From NCBI GenBank assembly GCA_938042245.1, contig CALIRO010000034.1, forward strand, positions 1-46,364: a stretch of 46,364 bases of DNA. Reading direction: 5' to 3'. Shown piece by piece: positions 24,322-33,141 of the stretch (position 1 is its first letter; each line of letters opens with the position of its first letter). The stretch is from an uncultured Thermoguttaceae bacterium. GTDB lineage: Bacteria > Planctomycetota > Planctomycetia > Pirellulales > Thermoguttaceae. The notes below the pieces were generated by a model, which was given only the letters and a program-made list of their open reading frames with translations, was not told where the DNA came from and did not search any database. A program made the position numbers and the translations under genes.

Positions 24322-24742
24322 CCCTGGCTTTGAAGAAATCAGACGAACTCGAAAGATTAGGAAACTTGGAGAAAAAGGAAACTTTACCGAACCTTTTTTC
24401 TAGATTTACTAAATTTCCTATCTTTATTTCTCTCATCCATTCTCAGCATAAGCGATTTATCTGAGGCATGCTTTTCAAAGCTCCCCCAGGCGGGAAGAGC
24501 TCTCCCACCTGGGGGATTTTTTTCCGGTTTTTCACTGCCGGAGCCAGCCTTTTTGCTCTATTTGGGCAATTGCCCTGGAGCCCTGAAACCAAAGCCGATT
24601 GGGAGAAAATTGGTCTGGACGAGAACATACCACTTTAACTAATCTGTAACGAAGAGAACGGGTATTCCATAGGTTTGGCGTAGTGGAGGAGCGGTGCTCC
24701 GAATCGCATTGGGAGAATCAGGCTTTTCCAGGAGGGGATACA
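24322..24742. other. Intergenic region between mtaB and the TPR gene
   Basis: Besides the strong terminator at 24482-24523, I see no gene. The 160 bases between the mtaB stop and the terminator are AT-rich and carry no reading frame worth calling. The TPR gene promoter should lie between 24524 and 24742, but no clear match is visible. Confidence 0.35.
24482..24523 (+). terminator. Strong intrinsic terminator
   Basis: TCCCCCAGG (24482-24490) pairs perfectly with CCTGGGGGA (24508-24516), followed by seven T. The loop itself can pair internally (GGGA...TCCC). It probably ends the mtaB transcript. Confidence 0.9.
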
Positions 24743-26815
24743 ATGTGGGACAGGAGGCTTTGGGTGGTGGGGGCATGCACCCTACTGGCGTGGCAGGGCT
24801 GGATGGAATTGGCAGCAGCGGAGTATGGGGGGGCTCCTCCAAGCTCGATCCAGACCCCCCAGCAAGGACCTAAGGAGTCTTCGCAAGCAGAGTCCTCCAA
24901 ACCGGCAGGGGGCATTCCGGCAGGAGAGTTCCAAGGATCGGAGAAAGTTTCTTCGGCAGAGGTTCGGAGGGAAGGGGATCCAAGTGCCCAGCTTAGCATC
25001 CAGACAGAGCATGCAACCCCTCCTGGTAGCCATTCGGAAAAGTCATCTTCCGCTCTGGCCACCCAACCGGCTAAAGATACTCCGGTAGAGCCGGTGCCGT
25101 CGCCTGAATGGGGAGGTTCGGTGCCTATTGAGCCTGCCAGTTTCAATGGGATTACCCCTGGCCAGAGCAGTCGGCAGAGGCTTCAATCGCTGTGGGGCAA
25201 ACCCCAAGAGGTTCGGCGGCAGGGGGAGATAGAGGTTCATTTATACAGCATAGACCCCTTTCAGCGGATCGAGGTCGCCCTGACCGACCAAAAAGTCGGC
25301 TCCATCATCATCTGGCTGGAAGAGGCCTTTCCAGCTCACCAAGTAGCTCAGCAGCTCGATTTAGCTCGTATCCAGCCCGTATTTATCTCCAACGAGTTGG
25401 GCGAAATCCTTGGTCAGGGATATCCGGAACGAGGGGTTATCTTTGGGTTTGAACCTCCCAAGCAGCCCGGCAAAACAAGTCAAAAAGTCATCCAGATCAT
25501 CTTGGAACCGATCGGACCGGAACTTTTCTTGCTTCGGGCGGAAACCTATTTGGATACCCACCCTAGCCGCGCTCTGGCCGACTTGGAGCAAGTGATTCGG
25601 CTAGCTCCCAACCATGCCCGGGCCTATTGGCTCCAAGCAAAAGTTTGTGCTGGTCTTGGGCAGATGAACAAGGCCCTGCAGTCCAGCATGAAGGCGATAC
25701 GGTTGGAACCGGGCAATGGGCAATATCGTCTGACGTATGCCCAACTGTTAAGCGAACTAGGTCGGTGGGAGGAAGCACGGAGGGAGGCTCAGCATGCTAT
25801 GGAATTATGTTCACGTCGACCTTATCTCAAGGCCCAAGCCCTCTGCCTGCTAGGCGATTTGGCTTCCGGAGGGCCAAAACCAGATTGGAAACAGGCCCTA
25901 GATTATTATGCCGAGGCCATCAAAACGGCCGAGCCATTGGTCTCTTCGCCCCATCCGGCAGTACGCCTGGCAGCCAAAAACACCTTGCTCGATGCCCATT
26001 TAGGCGCTGCCTACACGATCGCCTGGGGACTGTTTAGGCAAAAAGAGGTGGCGGTGCCGAAATGGCTGGAGCGAGCTTCCGCCTTTGCCGAGGAAATTAT
26101 CGCCAATGAAGGGGGCACGGAAGCCTATCGGTTTCACGTCGCCTGTCGGGCCTTAAGCGCCTATGTGGGACTGCAAGGAAAACTCGATCCAACGGCCTGG
26201 GCAGAAAAAGCCCTCCAAACCGGCCAACAAATACTCCCAACCGCGGAAGACCCGCAGCTAAAAGACCAGATCGCTTGGAAACTGGGGACGGCCCTGTATG
26301 ATGCCCTTCAGGTGTATCAATTCCGGGGTGAGAGCACCAAAGCACGGCAATACGGGGAACTGGTCCGTCAGACACTTGAACAATGCAGCCCCCAGCGTCA
26401 ACAGAGCTTTGCTTATAACTATCTTTTAGGACGGGTGTATTTTCGGCTTGGGGCGATTCATGCAGTAGGCCGGCAGGACCACCAGACGGCCGTCGGTTGG
26501 TATGAGAAAGCGGTGCCGCTCCTTTCGCTGCCCGTGCCGGAAGAAGGCTTTCCAGAATTGGCCCGCCATGGCGAAACATTTGTGAGTATGGGTGTTTCCT
26601 ATTGGGAGGTGGGCCAGCGGGACCGTGCCTTGGACCTGACGCAGCGGGGCTTGGCGCTGATGGAGCAGGCGGTGCGCAGTGGCCTGGCCGACCGATCCAT
26701 CCTCGCCGTCCCTTATGGTAATCTCGCCGTTATGCACCAGGCCCTGGGCCACAGCGCCGAGGCGCGCCAGTTTGCCGAAATGGCCGCCCAAACCAAATCC
26801 ACCCCCCAACGATAA
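24743..26815 (+). CDS. Secreted tetratricopeptide-repeat protein
   Basis: The 690-residue protein has a signal-like N-terminus (MWDRRLWVVGACTLLAWQGW, cleavage probably near LAAAEYG) and a Ser/Pro/Glu-rich linker to about residue 125. A unique domain (about 130-275) contains LQSLWGKPQEVRRQGEIEVH and a later DLARIQPVFISNELGEIL. TPR-type repeats fill the rest, clearest at SRALADLEQVIRLAPNHARA, MNKALQSSMKAIRLEPGN, WEEARREAQHAMEL and WKQALDYYAEAIKTAEPL. TPR arrays mediate protein contacts; secreted TPR proteins are common in planctomycetes. No enzyme motif is visible and no partner is suggested by the neighbours. AGGAGGGG lies 6 bases before ATG 24743; the frame is open 20 codons further upstream. 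Confidence 0.85.
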   Translation: MWDRRLWVVGACTLLAWQGWMELAAAEYGGAPPSSIQTPQQGPKESSQAESSKPAGGIPAGEFQGSEKVSSAEVRREGDPSAQLSIQTEHATPPGSHSEKSSSALATQPAKDTPVEPVPSPEWGGSVPIEPASFNGITPGQSSRQRLQSLWGKPQEVRRQGEIEVHLYSIDPFQRIEVALTDQKVGSIIIWLEEAFPAHQVAQQLDLARIQPVFISNELGEILGQGYPERGVIFGFEPPKQPGKTSQKVIQIILEPIGPELFLLRAETYLDTHPSRALADLEQVIRLAPNHARAYWLQAKVCAGLGQMNKALQSSMKAIRLEPGNGQYRLTYAQLLSELGRWEEARREAQHAMELCSRRPYLKAQALCLLGDLASGGPKPDWKQALDYYAEAIKTAEPLVSSPHPAVRLAAKNTLLDAHLGAAYTIAWGLFRQKEVAVPKWLERASAFAEEIIANEGGTEAYRFHVACRALSAYVGLQGKLDPTAWAEKALQTGQQILPTAEDPQLKDQIAWKLGTALYDALQVYQFRGESTKARQYGELVRQTLEQCSPQRQQSFAYNYLLGRVYFRLGAIHAVGRQDHQTAVGWYEKAVPLLSLPVPEEGFPELARHGETFVSMGVSYWEVGQRDRALDLTQRGLALMEQAVRSGLADRSILAVPYGNLAVMHQALGHSAEARQFAEMAAQTKSTPQR

Positions 26816-27274
26816 AACACCCCCCGCCCCATCGCCTGAATCCTACCCTCTCTCCGATTCTCTTGCCAGCGATGTTGCCCTGCTGCTCATACTCTTTTGC
26901 CTCATCCCTTTCGAGCAGTCGATAATCGAAAAGCGGTTCTACTGGCAGACAATTCAGTACCATTGCCATCGATAAGTGCATCCCTGTTTTGTCTTCTTGA
27001 GGCGGGAGATCGGCGGGTTGGGGCTACCGTCAAGAAGGAGATAATCCCCAGATACCTTTTCTTAGAGGGATTTCAATTCGGTTTATGCTGATGAAATCGG
27101 CCCATTTTTTGGTAAGCTGGGCAAGATAAAAAGCAAAAGCTTATGCGGCTTGCATAGGCTCTTGTGGTATAATCTTACCGTTAGGAAAGAAAACACTTTT
27201 TCCCTCCAGGAGTACGGCGGCGGCAAACATTGGTTGGGGCTGCGAGAACTATTTTTTCGAGGAAGGAACATGCC
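26816..27274. other. Intergenic region before the spermidine-synthase-like gene
   Basis: No gene is supported in these 459 bases. The only regulatory match is the extended -10 at 27165-27173. The short open frames here have no ribosome sites or recognisable content. Confidence 0.3.
27165..27173 (+). promoter_or_regulatory. Putative extended -10 promoter
   Basis: TGGTATAAT is a perfect extended -10 (TGn-TATAAT), which can work without a good -35. The start would be about 95 bases before the ATG at 27275. Confidence 0.45.
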
Positions 27275-28390
27275 ATGCAGAACAAATTTTCGACAAGACA
27301 GAGAGGTTATTTCCCTGTCTGGCCAAAGTACCTGGAGATGGCAACAGGACATAATGATCCTATTGTCATTTTATCTACAGGGACTCCCCAAGCCTCGCTC
27401 GCAACCTATGATGCCGCCCGAGGTTGCCACCGGGCGTTTTCGCTATTTCTGACCGCGATTGCTGGAGTTTTGTATCTCCAATGCGTGAGCATCTTTCCAT
27501 CACGGGCGATAGGTCAGGACAATACGGGCGAGAAGGTTCTTTGGGAAACACGCTCGCCGTACAACTATATTTTGGTTACCGAGGACAGCCAGGGCTTGCG
27601 GACCCTGTGGTTTGAAAGGTGGGGGGCCAAGCAGAGCGTGGTCAAACCGGGCGATCCGGCCCATGTGGAGTTGCCCTATGCTAGGGCCATGCCGGTGGGG
27701 CTGCTGTTGGCCCAGCAGTGGGAGCGGGTTTTGATCGTCGGGTTGGGCGGCGGAACCATCCCTAGTTTTCTCCGGCATTATTATCCCCAGCTCAAGATTG
27801 ATGTGGTGGAACTGGACCCGGAGGTGGTCAGGGCGGCCAAAAAGTTCTTCGGATTTCAGGAAGACCAAAATATGCGGGTTTTCGTACAGGATGGACGGAA
27901 ATATATCGAAGAAACGACGCTCCGGTACGATGTGATTTTTTTGGACGCCTTTGGTGCCGAGAATGTGCCGCCGCCGCTGACGACCCGAGAGTTTTTGCAG
28001 GCCTGCCGGCAGGCGTTGAGGCCGGGCGGCCTGGTGGTCGGCAATATCTGGAGCCGGGCCTCTAATCCTCTGTACGATTCGATGGTCCGTACCTATCAAG
28101 ACGTCTTCCCGACGCTTTATATTCTGGATGTGCCTGGCTCGGGTAATCGGATTCTGTTTGCCCTGCCCCGGAAGCAAACCATCCAGAAAGCCGAGCTTGT
28201 CCGTCAGGCGCGGGAAGAATCCCGTCGGCGAAAGTTCCGGTTTGATATGGGTGATCCGGTGGAACTGGGTTTCCGCACGCCGGAAGACGACGGGCTGCGA
28301 GGCCGGGTGCTTTTGGACCAAGAAATGCTCCCCCCGCCTGCGCCACCCCAACAGTCCCTGCTGTCTCCTCTGCCTGCGCCGGTCAATTGA
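27275..28390 (+). CDS. Spermidine synthase-like (polyamine aminopropyltransferase fold) protein
   Basis: The 371-residue protein has an N-terminal extension of about 100 residues with one hydrophobic segment (FSLFLTAIAGVLYLQCVSIF). The spermidine-synthase fold follows: SPYNYILVTEDSQGLRTLWF, the nucleotide-binding VLIVGLGGGTIPSFLRHYYP, DVVELDPEVVRAAKKFFGF with the acidic ribose contact, and VQDGRKYIEET...YDVIFLDAF. Many members with N-terminal membrane parts are not true polyamine enzymes, so the substrate is open. The usual 'GGGDG' of aminopropyltransferases is GGGTI, which argues for a different methyltransferase-like role. GAGGAAGGA precedes the ATG at 27275; the frame extends 15 codons further upstream. 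Confidence 0.8.
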   Translation: MQNKFSTRQRGYFPVWPKYLEMATGHNDPIVILSTGTPQASLATYDAARGCHRAFSLFLTAIAGVLYLQCVSIFPSRAIGQDNTGEKVLWETRSPYNYILVTEDSQGLRTLWFERWGAKQSVVKPGDPAHVELPYARAMPVGLLLAQQWERVLIVGLGGGTIPSFLRHYYPQLKIDVVELDPEVVRAAKKFFGFQEDQNMRVFVQDGRKYIEETTLRYDVIFLDAFGAENVPPPLTTREFLQACRQALRPGGLVVGNIWSRASNPLYDSMVRTYQDVFPTLYILDVPGSGNRILFALPRKQTIQKAELVRQAREESRRRKFRFDMGDPVELGFRTPEDDGLRGRVLLDQEMLPPPAPPQQSLLSPLPAPVN

Positions 28391-28744
28391 AGACCAAAGA
28401 GAAATTGGCTACGGATACTACTGATCAAAGTAAAGATGACTGTCGGGGAGAAACCCACCTGGTGCCCTGTTCTCAAAAGGGGGGACGCCGACTCCTTTAC
28501 CGCTCCTCTGTTCTCCCTGGACTGCTGCTTGTTCGGGAATGACAATGCATCTGTAGGGGGGGACCGTCCGGATGCCCTTAGAGGGGGCATTCTAAACTTG
28601 ACTTTTGCCAATTTGGAGGCCACGCCGGAGAGGTAATCTCCTAACCCGTTGGAAATGTCAATGTTGGAATTAGGAAGTTCCTAGAACAAATTTTGGCACC
28701 TAGTGAAGTACGTTCCGGTTTTTAAGGAGAATGTGCCGAATGTC

Positions 28745-28764
28745 ATTCCCCCGGAAGTGGGAAT
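28745..28764. repeat. dRS3-like inverted repeat, isolated core
   Basis: ATTCCCCCGGAAGTGGGAAT has the ATTCCC-N8-GGGAAT form found in the repeats near 19.7 and 45.3 kb, but lacks their flanking homology as far as I can see. Confidence 0.6.
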
Positions 28765-28940
28765 ACAAACAAATAAAGTAGCACAAAAAAACGGGATTAC
28801 TGCTTTTGCAGGAATGTCTTGGTAAAGTTCGGCTGAAGTGTGTTACCAAATTATTTTTCTATGAAACGACCGGAGGCAAAGAGGAGTGAGGCAAATTGGC
28901 AAAATGCGTGCTTCGGACCCCATGGAATGGGTGGGGATGG

Positions 28941-28968
28941 TTTACTTCCGGCGTCAAGCGATTATACT
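28941..28968 (+). promoter_or_regulatory. Putative sigma-70-type promoter of the permease gene
   Basis: TTTACT (28941-28946) and TATACT (28963-28968) are 16 bases apart, four of six and five of six to consensus. The leader to ATG 29094 would be about 120 bases. Confidence 0.4.
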
Positions 28969-29093
28969 CTGAAAACATGCCGGTGCCCACGCCCGGACTT
29001 CTCTGCACTCCTAGGGTCTGGGATGGTTGGGCATCGGCCTAGGCGGGTAAGGCTTAACGTGGTTTTTTGGCCCTTTCAGACAGGAGGTTTCCC

Positions 29094-30680
29094 ATGGCGA
29101 GTCAACTGCCGGATTATGTAGCATCGGCCCGACCGGTGCCAATGGACAAGCGGGTGCCGTGGTATGCCAGCACGGCCCCCACCTACGCAGGCATTATGCT
29201 GTGGTTTGTCTTCTGGCAGGATGTTCCGCTGGGCAGTGGAATTGCTCCGGGACAGCCGTATGCCGAGACAGCCGGCGGCACCCTCGCCCAAGGCGTGGGT
29301 ATTGCTGCCATTGGTTTAATCCTGGCCGCCTTGATCTGTCATTTCCTGTTTTATCTGGTACCGGGGCTTTTGGGGCTGAAAACGGGGTTGCCGCTTTACA
29401 TTGTGGGGACTTCCACGTATGGGGTCCAGGGCGGTTTCCTGATGCCAGGGTTTCTTATGGGGGTATTGCAATTCGGGTGGTTGAGCGTCAACGCCTTCTT
29501 TGCTGGGATTTTGTTGTGTGCTCCGTTTGGGTATGGGCCGTTGACCCTGCCTCATGCGGTGGTGTCGGCCATTTGGGCCATTGCCGCTGCTTTCATGGGT
29601 CTAAAAGGCATTCAGTATGTGGCCCGGGTGGCCAGCTTTTTGCCAATGGTCCCGCTGGCGATTCTATTGATTCTGTTTTTCTGCACCGTCGGCGGGGTGG
29701 CTAAGTTCGATTACCAAGCCCTGAATGAACTTACCCAAAAACCCATTCCGGTAGCCGCTTCCGAAGCTAAAGCCGAAGTTCCAGCCAAAACGGAACAATC
29801 CGCTCAACCGGAAAAATCCGCCAAGCCGGAAGACTCCGGCAAACCTGAAGCCAAGCAGTCGGAATCTTCGGCTCAGTCGGCAGAAGCAGCCGGAGGCGTC
29901 CCGCCGAAGGTCCTTACTCCGAAGCCGCCGTTGAGCAAATGGGAGGTTATTGCCCTGCTGTGTACTTACATTGTGGGCTTTTTTGCCACGGCCGGGGCAG
30001 CCGGAGCGGATTTCGGCATGAATAACCGAGACGAAACGGATGTACGCTGGGGCGGCTTGGTGGGCATTTTCGGGGCCACTGTGTTTGCCGGGGGGCTATC
30101 GCTGTTGATCGTAGCCGGGGCGCACGGAGCAGGGTTGACCCACAACAAACCCATCCTTCAAGCTACGGCGCTGATGGAGCCGATGGAAAAGGTGCTCGGT
30201 CCTGGGGTGGCGGGCATCTTTATGTATCTGTTGGCCATTGCCGCCTTCCCGCCCGCCTGCTTCTCCTCGTTCATTGCTGCCAATAGCTTCAAAACCACTT
30301 TGCCTAAGGTCAATCCGTTTATTTCCTGCGGCATCGGTACTTTGGTAGCTGTGCTGCTGGCTATTAGTGGGCTAGCGGGTAATGCGATAGGGGTATTTAA
30401 AATCATTGGCGCTTCGTTTGGGCCGGTCTGTGGGGCGATGGTGGCCGATTATTTGCTGGCAGGCCGAAAATGGGCTGGTCCACGGGCAGGTTTCAACCTG
30501 GCTGGTTGGATTTCCTGGGTGGTAGGGTTTATTGTGGGGGCGGCGGATTTCATCCCTGGCCTAGCAGGGCAGGTGCCTTGCCCACCGGTGGCCGCCTTCC
30601 TGGTCGGCTTTATCCTTTATGCCGTGCTAGCCAAGCTCGGCCTGGAAAGCCAAACCCTGCCCATGCCCACCAACCAATAG
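29094..30680 (+). CDS. NCS1-like (purine/cytosine permease type) membrane transporter with a charged loop insertion
   Basis: The 528-residue protein has about 12 hydrophobic segments. The start region KRVPWYASTAPTYAGIMLWF and GLPLYIVGTSTYGVQGGFLMPGF resemble nucleobase:cation symporters (NCS1), as does ATAGAAGADFGMNNRDETDVRWGG. Substrate unknown. Between the fifth or sixth helix and the next, residues about 215-290 form a Lys/Glu/Pro/Ser-rich loop (QPEKSAKPEDSGKPEAKQSE), which is unusual for the family. AGGAGG lies 6 bases before ATG 29094. Gene neighbours give no hint of a nucleobase pathway. A divergent planctomycete-specific permease family is an equally good description. Confidence 0.7.
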   Translation: MASQLPDYVASARPVPMDKRVPWYASTAPTYAGIMLWFVFWQDVPLGSGIAPGQPYAETAGGTLAQGVGIAAIGLILAALICHFLFYLVPGLLGLKTGLPLYIVGTSTYGVQGGFLMPGFLMGVLQFGWLSVNAFFAGILLCAPFGYGPLTLPHAVVSAIWAIAAAFMGLKGIQYVARVASFLPMVPLAILLILFFCTVGGVAKFDYQALNELTQKPIPVAASEAKAEVPAKTEQSAQPEKSAKPEDSGKPEAKQSESSAQSAEAAGGVPPKVLTPKPPLSKWEVIALLCTYIVGFFATAGAAGADFGMNNRDETDVRWGGLVGIFGATVFAGGLSLLIVAGAHGAGLTHNKPILQATALMEPMEKVLGPGVAGIFMYLLAIAAFPPACFSSFIAANSFKTTLPKVNPFISCGIGTLVAVLLAISGLAGNAIGVFKIIGASFGPVCGAMVADYLLAGRKWAGPRAGFNLAGWISWVVGFIVGAADFIPGLAGQVPCPPVAAFLVGFILYAVLAKLGLESQTLPMPTNQ

Positions 30681-30979
30681 AACTTTCCACTCCCTCCCGG
30701 CATCCGGGGGGCCTAGCCGAAGTTGGCCAAACCGATAGAGTTCCTTTTTCCCAGGCAACAGAGCCTCGGGGGGAAGTAGATTTTCTTTGGGTGATGTACA
30801 AAAACTCAAGTATAATTTCCGTTCGAGCGGAAATCCAGAAAAACCATCCCCAAAAGATAACCAGAGCATTCCTGGTTTCCCCCGGGTGCGGGGAAGACAA
30901 GTGCTGGCCAGCCGGGTTGGAGAGAAGCTGGGCTAACTTGGCAAGGATGCCAAGAGGGTGGCCAGATCAGCTGAACTTT

Positions 30980-31501
30980 TTATGTCCGGATCAGCGAGAC
31001 CGAGGCAGTCATGATCCGGTCTTGCAAAAGAATCGTCTCCGACATTTCGTGCTCAAACAGCACACATAGATATTCTAGCCCTCGGATATAGGTGATTTCG
31101 TACTGTCGGCCTACGATGACGGAAGGGACCGTAACATGGCTGAAGGCCCAAGGCGAACCAGCCAGCCCCTTTTTAATGCCGCCAGTAATGATATTAGTAA
31201 GTTCACCAACGCCGTCGATCACCTGGGGGCAGAGGGCATCAAATTGGTCCTGAAGCAGGGCGCCGACGGTTTTCAGTGCCACGCGTTCGGCCATATTGAC
31301 CGCCACAAAGCCGGAAGCAGCCCCATGCACGCCAATTAGCCCTGTTACATCGCCTGCTTCCCGCAGCGGGATGCGGGAAATACCCACACACCGGGCTTTG
31401 ACCCCACACATACTTAATCCACTGGCTACCCCTTCGACCAGGGCGCTCAGTAGCACCGGGTCAAATCCCACGGAATTTCCCAGAACTGGTATATCCGGCA
31501 T
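30980..31501 (-). CDS. CheX-like phosphatase domain protein
   Basis: The 173-residue protein matches the CheC/CheX/FliY family of CheY-P phosphatases. GDVTGLIGVHGAASGFVAVNM is the typical strand-turn segment. DGVGELTNIITGGIKKGL carries the catalytic ExxN pair, E100 and N103 (E96/N99 in Thermotoga CheX). VPSVIVGRQYEITY follows. There is a single copy of the motif, as in CheX, and no FliN-like domain. It would dephosphorylate a CheY-like response regulator in the cytosol. No chemotaxis gene is near, so it may serve another two-component route. AGGAG lies 9 bases before ATG 31501; the frame extends to 31537 without a ribosome site. It is convergent with the permease gene. Confidence 0.85.
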   Translation of the reverse strand: MPDIPVLGNSVGFDPVLLSALVEGVASGLSMCGVKARCVGISRIPLREAGDVTGLIGVHGAASGFVAVNMAERVALKTVGALLQDQFDALCPQVIDGVGELTNIITGGIKKGLAGSPWAFSHVTVPSVIVGRQYEITYIRGLEYLCVLFEHEMSETILLQDRIMTASVSLIRT

Positions 31502-31620
31502 GGGAGGATTCTCCTGAGAGCAGCATAGATAGGACAATCTCCAACCATTTGGTCGGCAACAACTTTTCTCCGATGGCGAACCTATTTATAACTTAACTTA
31601 TGGAGGAGGGTGGGGTGGCG

Positions 31621-32754
31621 ATGTGGGCGGCAGAGGCAGGGTTTATCAGTCAAATTCATCAGGTTCCCAAGAAGGTGGTATTAGTGGTAAGTGGTGGGGG
31701 TAGTGGGGCGTTGGCCGCGCTATTAGAAGTGCCAGGGGCATCTCGTACCCTACTGGAGGGGGTAATCCCTTATGCTGAGGAGGCCATGGTGCAGTTTTTA
31801 GGGGGCCGACCAGATCAATTTTGTGCCGCCCCTACTAGCCGAGCTGCCGCCATGGTCGCCTTCCGCCGGGCACTTCGGTATGAAGCCTCTCCGGAGAGCG
31901 TGGCCGGGGTAGCGGCCACCGCCAGCCTGATCTCCGACCGACCCAAACTAGGTCCCCACCGAGCGCATGTGGCCATCCAGACTCTTTCGGCCACGAGTAC
32001 CTATTCCGTAGAACTGCAAAAAGGAGTGCGCACTCGTCTGCAGGAGGAACAGGTTGTTAGTCGGATGGTTTTAAATGCGGTGGCAGAGGCGGCCGGCCTG
32101 GCCGACCGGTTGCCGGTGCCACTGCTGCCAGAAGAAACGATCCACTCTTCTCGGGTAGAGGCCCCTGTGGGTTGGCAACAGCTCCTGTTAGGACAGACAC
32201 CAGCGCTGATGGTCGGCCAACCGCCGAAGCGGTTGGAGGCTTCCGGCCGGGCCATCCTTTCCGGAGCGTTTAATCCCCGCCATCAAGGGCATCGCCGGAT
32301 GGCTGAGGTAGCCGAGCAGATCTATGGCCTGCGCGTAGAATACGAAATTTCCTTAGATAATGTGGATAAATCCCCACTGGATTACTATGAACTGGATCGC
32401 CGATTGGCACAGTTTGGCCCGGAGGAAGTGGTCTGGTTGACCCGGGCTGCCACCTTTGTCGAAAAAGCAGATCTTTTCCCCGGCAGTACCTTTCTGGTAG
32501 GTACGGATACGCTCCGCCGCATTGCCAATCCGAAATATTACGGCAGCCAAACCGCTTGCCAACAGGCCTGGCAACGCATTGCTGCCCAAGGATGCCGATT
32601 TCTGGTCTTTGGCCGCGATTGGGGCATAGGATTCATTCGCTTACCGGATCTGGATTTGCCGGAAATGCTTCGCACGCTGTGTCGGGAAGTCCCACCGGAA
32701 CAATTCCGAGAAGATATCTCCTCCACTGCCCTTCGCCGGGCAGCCCAGTGGTAA
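31621..32754 (+). CDS. Fusion of a PncC/CinA C-terminal-like domain and a NadD-like nucleotidyltransferase
   Basis: The 377-residue protein has two domains. Residues about 19-160 resemble the CinA C-terminal/PncC NMN-deamidase fold: VVSGGGSGALAALLEVPGAS matches the 'GTGG.LA..LT.VPGAS' signature, and GVIPYAEEAMVQFLG matches 'GGVV.YSNEAK'. Residues about 210-377 are a nucleotidyltransferase: ILSGAFNPRHQGHRRM has the HxGH motif (H221, H224), and EDISSTALRRA has the C-terminal SSTxxR motif of NadD. PncC makes nicotinic acid mononucleotide from NMN; NadD adenylates that product, so the fusion could channel NAD salvage. The PncC nucleophile region (S/T-rich in canonical enzymes) is SGGGSG here. GGAGGAGGG is 9 bases before ATG 31621. 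Confidence 0.8.
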   Translation: MWAAEAGFISQIHQVPKKVVLVVSGGGSGALAALLEVPGASRTLLEGVIPYAEEAMVQFLGGRPDQFCAAPTSRAAAMVAFRRALRYEASPESVAGVAATASLISDRPKLGPHRAHVAIQTLSATSTYSVELQKGVRTRLQEEQVVSRMVLNAVAEAAGLADRLPVPLLPEETIHSSRVEAPVGWQQLLLGQTPALMVGQPPKRLEASGRAILSGAFNPRHQGHRRMAEVAEQIYGLRVEYEISLDNVDKSPLDYYELDRRLAQFGPEEVVWLTRAATFVEKADLFPGSTFLVGTDTLRRIANPKYYGSQTACQQAWQRIAAQGCRFLVFGRDWGIGFIRLPDLDLPEMLRTLCREVPPEQFREDISSTALRRAAQW

Positions 32755-33141
32755 AAGGCCTTTTCCCACCCACCGAGTTAAACCCCCTAGAATCGGAAAA
32801 AATCATCGGGCACCATGGCACGCCGACTGTGAATATCCAATTCGGGCAAGCTGTACCGATCGGGCAGACCACGGAAAGAGGCTCGGTCCGATAAGCCCTG
32901 CGCCTAGGGGAGTCAGGTTGTACCGATCGGGCAAACCATCCCAATCTTGTCTGCAGTACGCACTCTGCCAAATACTCCAGTTCCACCTCTGGTAGTTAAT
33001 CTTCCTAACTGAGCAACCACACCGGCCATATCAACCGTTTCGACCAAAATCCACTCCCTAGCAGTCTCTAGCCGAAAATGATCGGGACACTCTCTCGGGC
33101 AATCATCTGTCTGGAGCTTTTTCTACGACTGAGCCGGGGTG
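32755..33141. other. Intergenic region before the serine protease gene
   Basis: No gene is supported in these 387 bases; the only structure is the direct repeat listed at 32853-32938. No promoter could be placed. Confidence 0.3.
32853..32938 (+). repeat. Pair of 19-base direct repeats
   Basis: GTACCGATCGGGCAGACCA (32853-32871) recurs as GTACCGATCGGGCAAACCA (32920-32938), one mismatch, 67 bases apart. The inner CCGATCGG is itself palindromic. Could be a pair of regulator sites upstream of the protease gene or simple duplication. Confidence 0.6.

Larger units (their letters stand above)
28391..29093. other. 703-base intergenic region with repeat debris
   Basis: No gene is supported. Around 28524-28580 the sequence (a half-site CGGGAATGAC followed by a GTAGGGGGGGACCG stretch) looks like decayed dispersed repeat. 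A dRS3-like core lies at 28745-28764 and a promoter match at 28941-28968. Confidence 0.35.

Noticed and set aside
28436..28636. Short open frame after the spermidine-synthase-like gene
   Set aside because: Its translation (LFGNDNAS...) is typical of dispersed intergenic repeats read in frame; no ribosome site.
30877..30895. TTCCCC...GGGGAA hairpin between the convergent permease and cheX genes as a terminator
   Set aside because: The stem is short and no T-run follows on either strand, so I cannot support a terminator call.
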